The notes under the pieces: generated by a model
Told to the model about the DNA's origin: nothing
Seen by the model: the letters and a program-made list of their open reading frames with translations, nothing else
Database searches by the model: none
Made by a program: the position numbers and the translations under genes
NCBI GenBank assembly: GCA_963809205.1
Contig: CAWEIS010000025.1
Location: 1-64,000 of the forward strand
DNA length: 64,000 nt
Source: DATLLN01 sp963809205
GTDB lineage: Bacteria; Actinomycetota; Thermoleophilia; Gaiellales; JAICJC01
Reading direction: 5' to 3'
Shown here: positions 62,601-64,000 of the stretch, piece by piece
Position numbering within the stretch: the stretch's first letter is position 1
How the letters are laid out: every line of letters begins with the position of its first letter

Positions 62601-63003
62601 CCAGCGACGTGACCTCCCCGCCGGACACGCCGACGCGCACGCTGAGCTCGACCGGGCCGGCAAGGCTGTCGGTGCCCGAGGCCTCGGCGACCAGCGCGAC
62701 CACCTCCTCCGCCGCAAGCATCGCCTCGTCCCAGCCGGCGAATGCGACGGTGATCGCATCGCCTCCAAAGGCAAGGGCGTCGCCGCCATGCGCGGCGACG
62801 ATGTCGATCGAGCCGCCGATCACGCGCCGGACGATGGCCCCCAGCTCCTCCGTCCCGGCCGTGCCGTGCCGCGCCAGCCGCTCCGAGAGACCGGTGAACC
62901 CGGCGATGTCGAGGAAGATGGTCACCCGCTCGCGCGTCAGGTGTTGCGAACGGCTGAGCTCCGGCGTCAACGCGACGCGGGGCAGGTAGGCCGGTATCAT
63001 CAT
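59616..63003 (-). CDS. Soluble-adenylyl-cyclase-like protein (C1-C2-AAA-TPR), one frameshift
   Basis: About 1128 residues. The first cyclase domain has TIFLDIAGFTGLSERL with metal Asp 32 and AFGGDAITVAFAG. The second has VFLSIPATG (metal Asp missing), CTGGDKGILLIAAFG and FASVLGDSTNLAARLMAA with the transition-state Asn and Arg. One active site would thus be built from both halves, as in mammalian sAC. A break near 62020 is followed by an AAA domain (LVGREAELAAAERLL, Walker A VGDAGTGKSR, Walker B LLVVEEVHWADD) and about 400 residues of TPR-like helices. It is predicted to make cAMP under control of the ATPase part. Confidence 0.85.
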
Positions 63004-63034
63004 GTGATTGTTGCAGCGAATCGAGGGGGGCACC

Positions 63035-64000
63035 GTGAAGACGAAGGCGCTGATCCCGGCTCTGGCCGTCGCCCTGCTTCTGGTGGGGGCCGCGACGGCC
63101 CAGGCAGAAGTGGTCATACGGCAACGGCGAGAGCGACCTGGAGGTCGGCTCCGCGCCTCACGACGGGCGGCCTCACCGGGTTCGTCTGCACCACGCGGAT
63201 CCATGGCCGCGCAGGCCTCGGCACCACCACCGACCCCGCAGTGACGCCGCCTCCCGGGCCTCCGTACTCGCCGCTCACCGTGCAGGTGTTCACCGGGGCG
63301 CCCGGCGACCTCGGCGGCGCGCAGGTCGTGCCCGCCGGCCTGCTACTGCAGGACGGCAACACCATCACGCCGATCGCGGAACAGCACACCGCGGCGCCGA
63401 CCAAGCTGAAGCCGCCGGAGCAGTATTCGACTAGGCGGGAGAATCCGATTTGGGAGTACGCCTCGGCGCCGTTCGCGTTCTCGATCGCTCCGGGGCTGAT
63501 CGCACCGGGCAACGACGTGCTGATCGTCCAGACCGGTCACTCCGCCTACGTCACCAAGGTGGCGCAGGCCTGTCCGGACCAGCGCAGCTTGGAGCGGCCG
63601 CGTCTGGAACACCGTCCAGCAGGGTGACGTTGCCGTCGCCCAGACCGTCTGCGAAAAAGCTCACCTTCACCCTCGGCACGGGCGGCACCAGCCGACCTGC
63701 AGGGCACCTACTACACCGACTGCACGATCGCCGGCGCCTTCACGGCGAAGGTGCACTACACCCTCAACACCTGGCCCTCAACGAACGGTGTGCGCGTTGG
63801 CCTACTGGTCAACAATCCCGACTACGCCTTCACGCCTGGTTCGGTGACGGCCGAGCGCACGAGCTTCGCCGCGTCCGGCGACGTCGACACCGGGGAGAAG
63901 TACGCCGCGAACGGCACCGACTCGGGTGGTGGGTTCGTCACCAAGCCGACATCGGCGACCTCCGGCGATCTGCGTGTCCGCGTTGCCTCGGGCAATCTAC
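63035..64000 (+). CDS. Secreted beta-rich protein, frameshifted and cut by the window edge
   Basis: GTG 63035 follows GAGGGGGG. The product begins with a signal peptide (LIPALAVALLLVGAATAQA). After a slip near 63115 it reads LTTGGLTGFVCTTRIHGRAG, FTGAPGDLGGAQVVPAGLLL and FSIAPGLIAPGNDVLIVQTG. After further slips near 63590-63700 it continues YTLNTWPSTNGVRVGLLVNN, PDYAFTPGSVTAERTSFAAS and GDLRVRVASG up to the edge. The last part resembles LamG/jelly-roll modules of secreted proteins. No enzymatic motif is visible. It is divergent from the cyclase gene. Confidence 0.55.

Overview
The window is high-GC (about 70%), densely packed actinobacterial DNA. F420-type NADP oxidoreductase, Solirubrobacter/Gaiella-like regulators, Tat-exported PhoD and many apparently leaderless genes (a TANNNT -10 box six bases before the start codon) fit a soil actinobacterium of the Thermoleophilia kind. 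That placement is inference from gene content; no rRNA or tRNA gene was found. Many core genes carry single-base frameshifts, nearly all of them +1. They are concentrated at 0.1-0.9, 12.2-14.4, 16.4-26.7 and 55-64 kb. Frameshifted genes are listed as one gene each, since the fragments match one family in order; sequencing error is the likeliest cause, but decay cannot be excluded gene by gene.

Layout. 0-11.6 kb: a processive GT2 glycosyltransferase; a GFA-domain/TetR/methyltransferase group that shares an operator; YjbR; an AraC-DinB regulator; two tiny genes with an attenuator-like hairpin between them; an IscA-type Fe-S protein; an operon of SDR, an atypical DapB homologue and a GNAT; a CPA2 antiporter divergent from a class II aldolase; and a MITE-like block. 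10.7-15.9 kb: one tightly overlapping run of F420-type oxidoreductase, UBP zinc finger, receiver-thioredoxin-reductase fusion, cyclic-nucleotide-binding histidine kinase and MFS transporter, which looks like a redox/cNMP signalling module. 15.9-29.4 kb: carbohydrate and amine use, with a GH38 alpha-mannosidase converging on a complete sugar ABC importer (binding protein, two permeases, ATPase), divergent from a copper amine oxidase, an SDR and a GH4 glycosidase, then a Tat-exported PhoD phosphatase.

29.4-51.8 kb: an accessory-looking stretch with secreted proteins, stand-alone enzymes (YdeI, PaaK-like ligase plus nitroreductase, ACT protein, phosphoribosyltransferase, GNAT, DHFR-like), a TetR/methanethiol-oxidase/DUF2182 group, a GcvT-like protein, Amt and a cyclase-AAA-TPR protein. 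Between them lie remnants of GH4, MOSC, GT4, nitronate monooxygenase and endonuclease/exonuclease genes. The genes here lack frameshifts, and the palindromic repeat family seen elsewhere is absent. 51.8-64 kb: DUF488, a TetR/hydrolase pair with a clear operator, a strongly structured RNA-like stretch, acetamidase, a VanX/VanY-type peptidase, BipA, an NlpC/P60 hydrolase, a soluble-adenylyl-cyclase-like protein and the start of a secreted protein cut by the window edge.

Across the core parts, a palindrome built on GGGGTC-T/A-GACCCC with AACAAA/TTTGTT shoulders sits at gene ends (4.4, 15.85, 18.85 and 59.1 kb). It often supplies the stop codon and probably acts as a two-way terminator or REP-like element.
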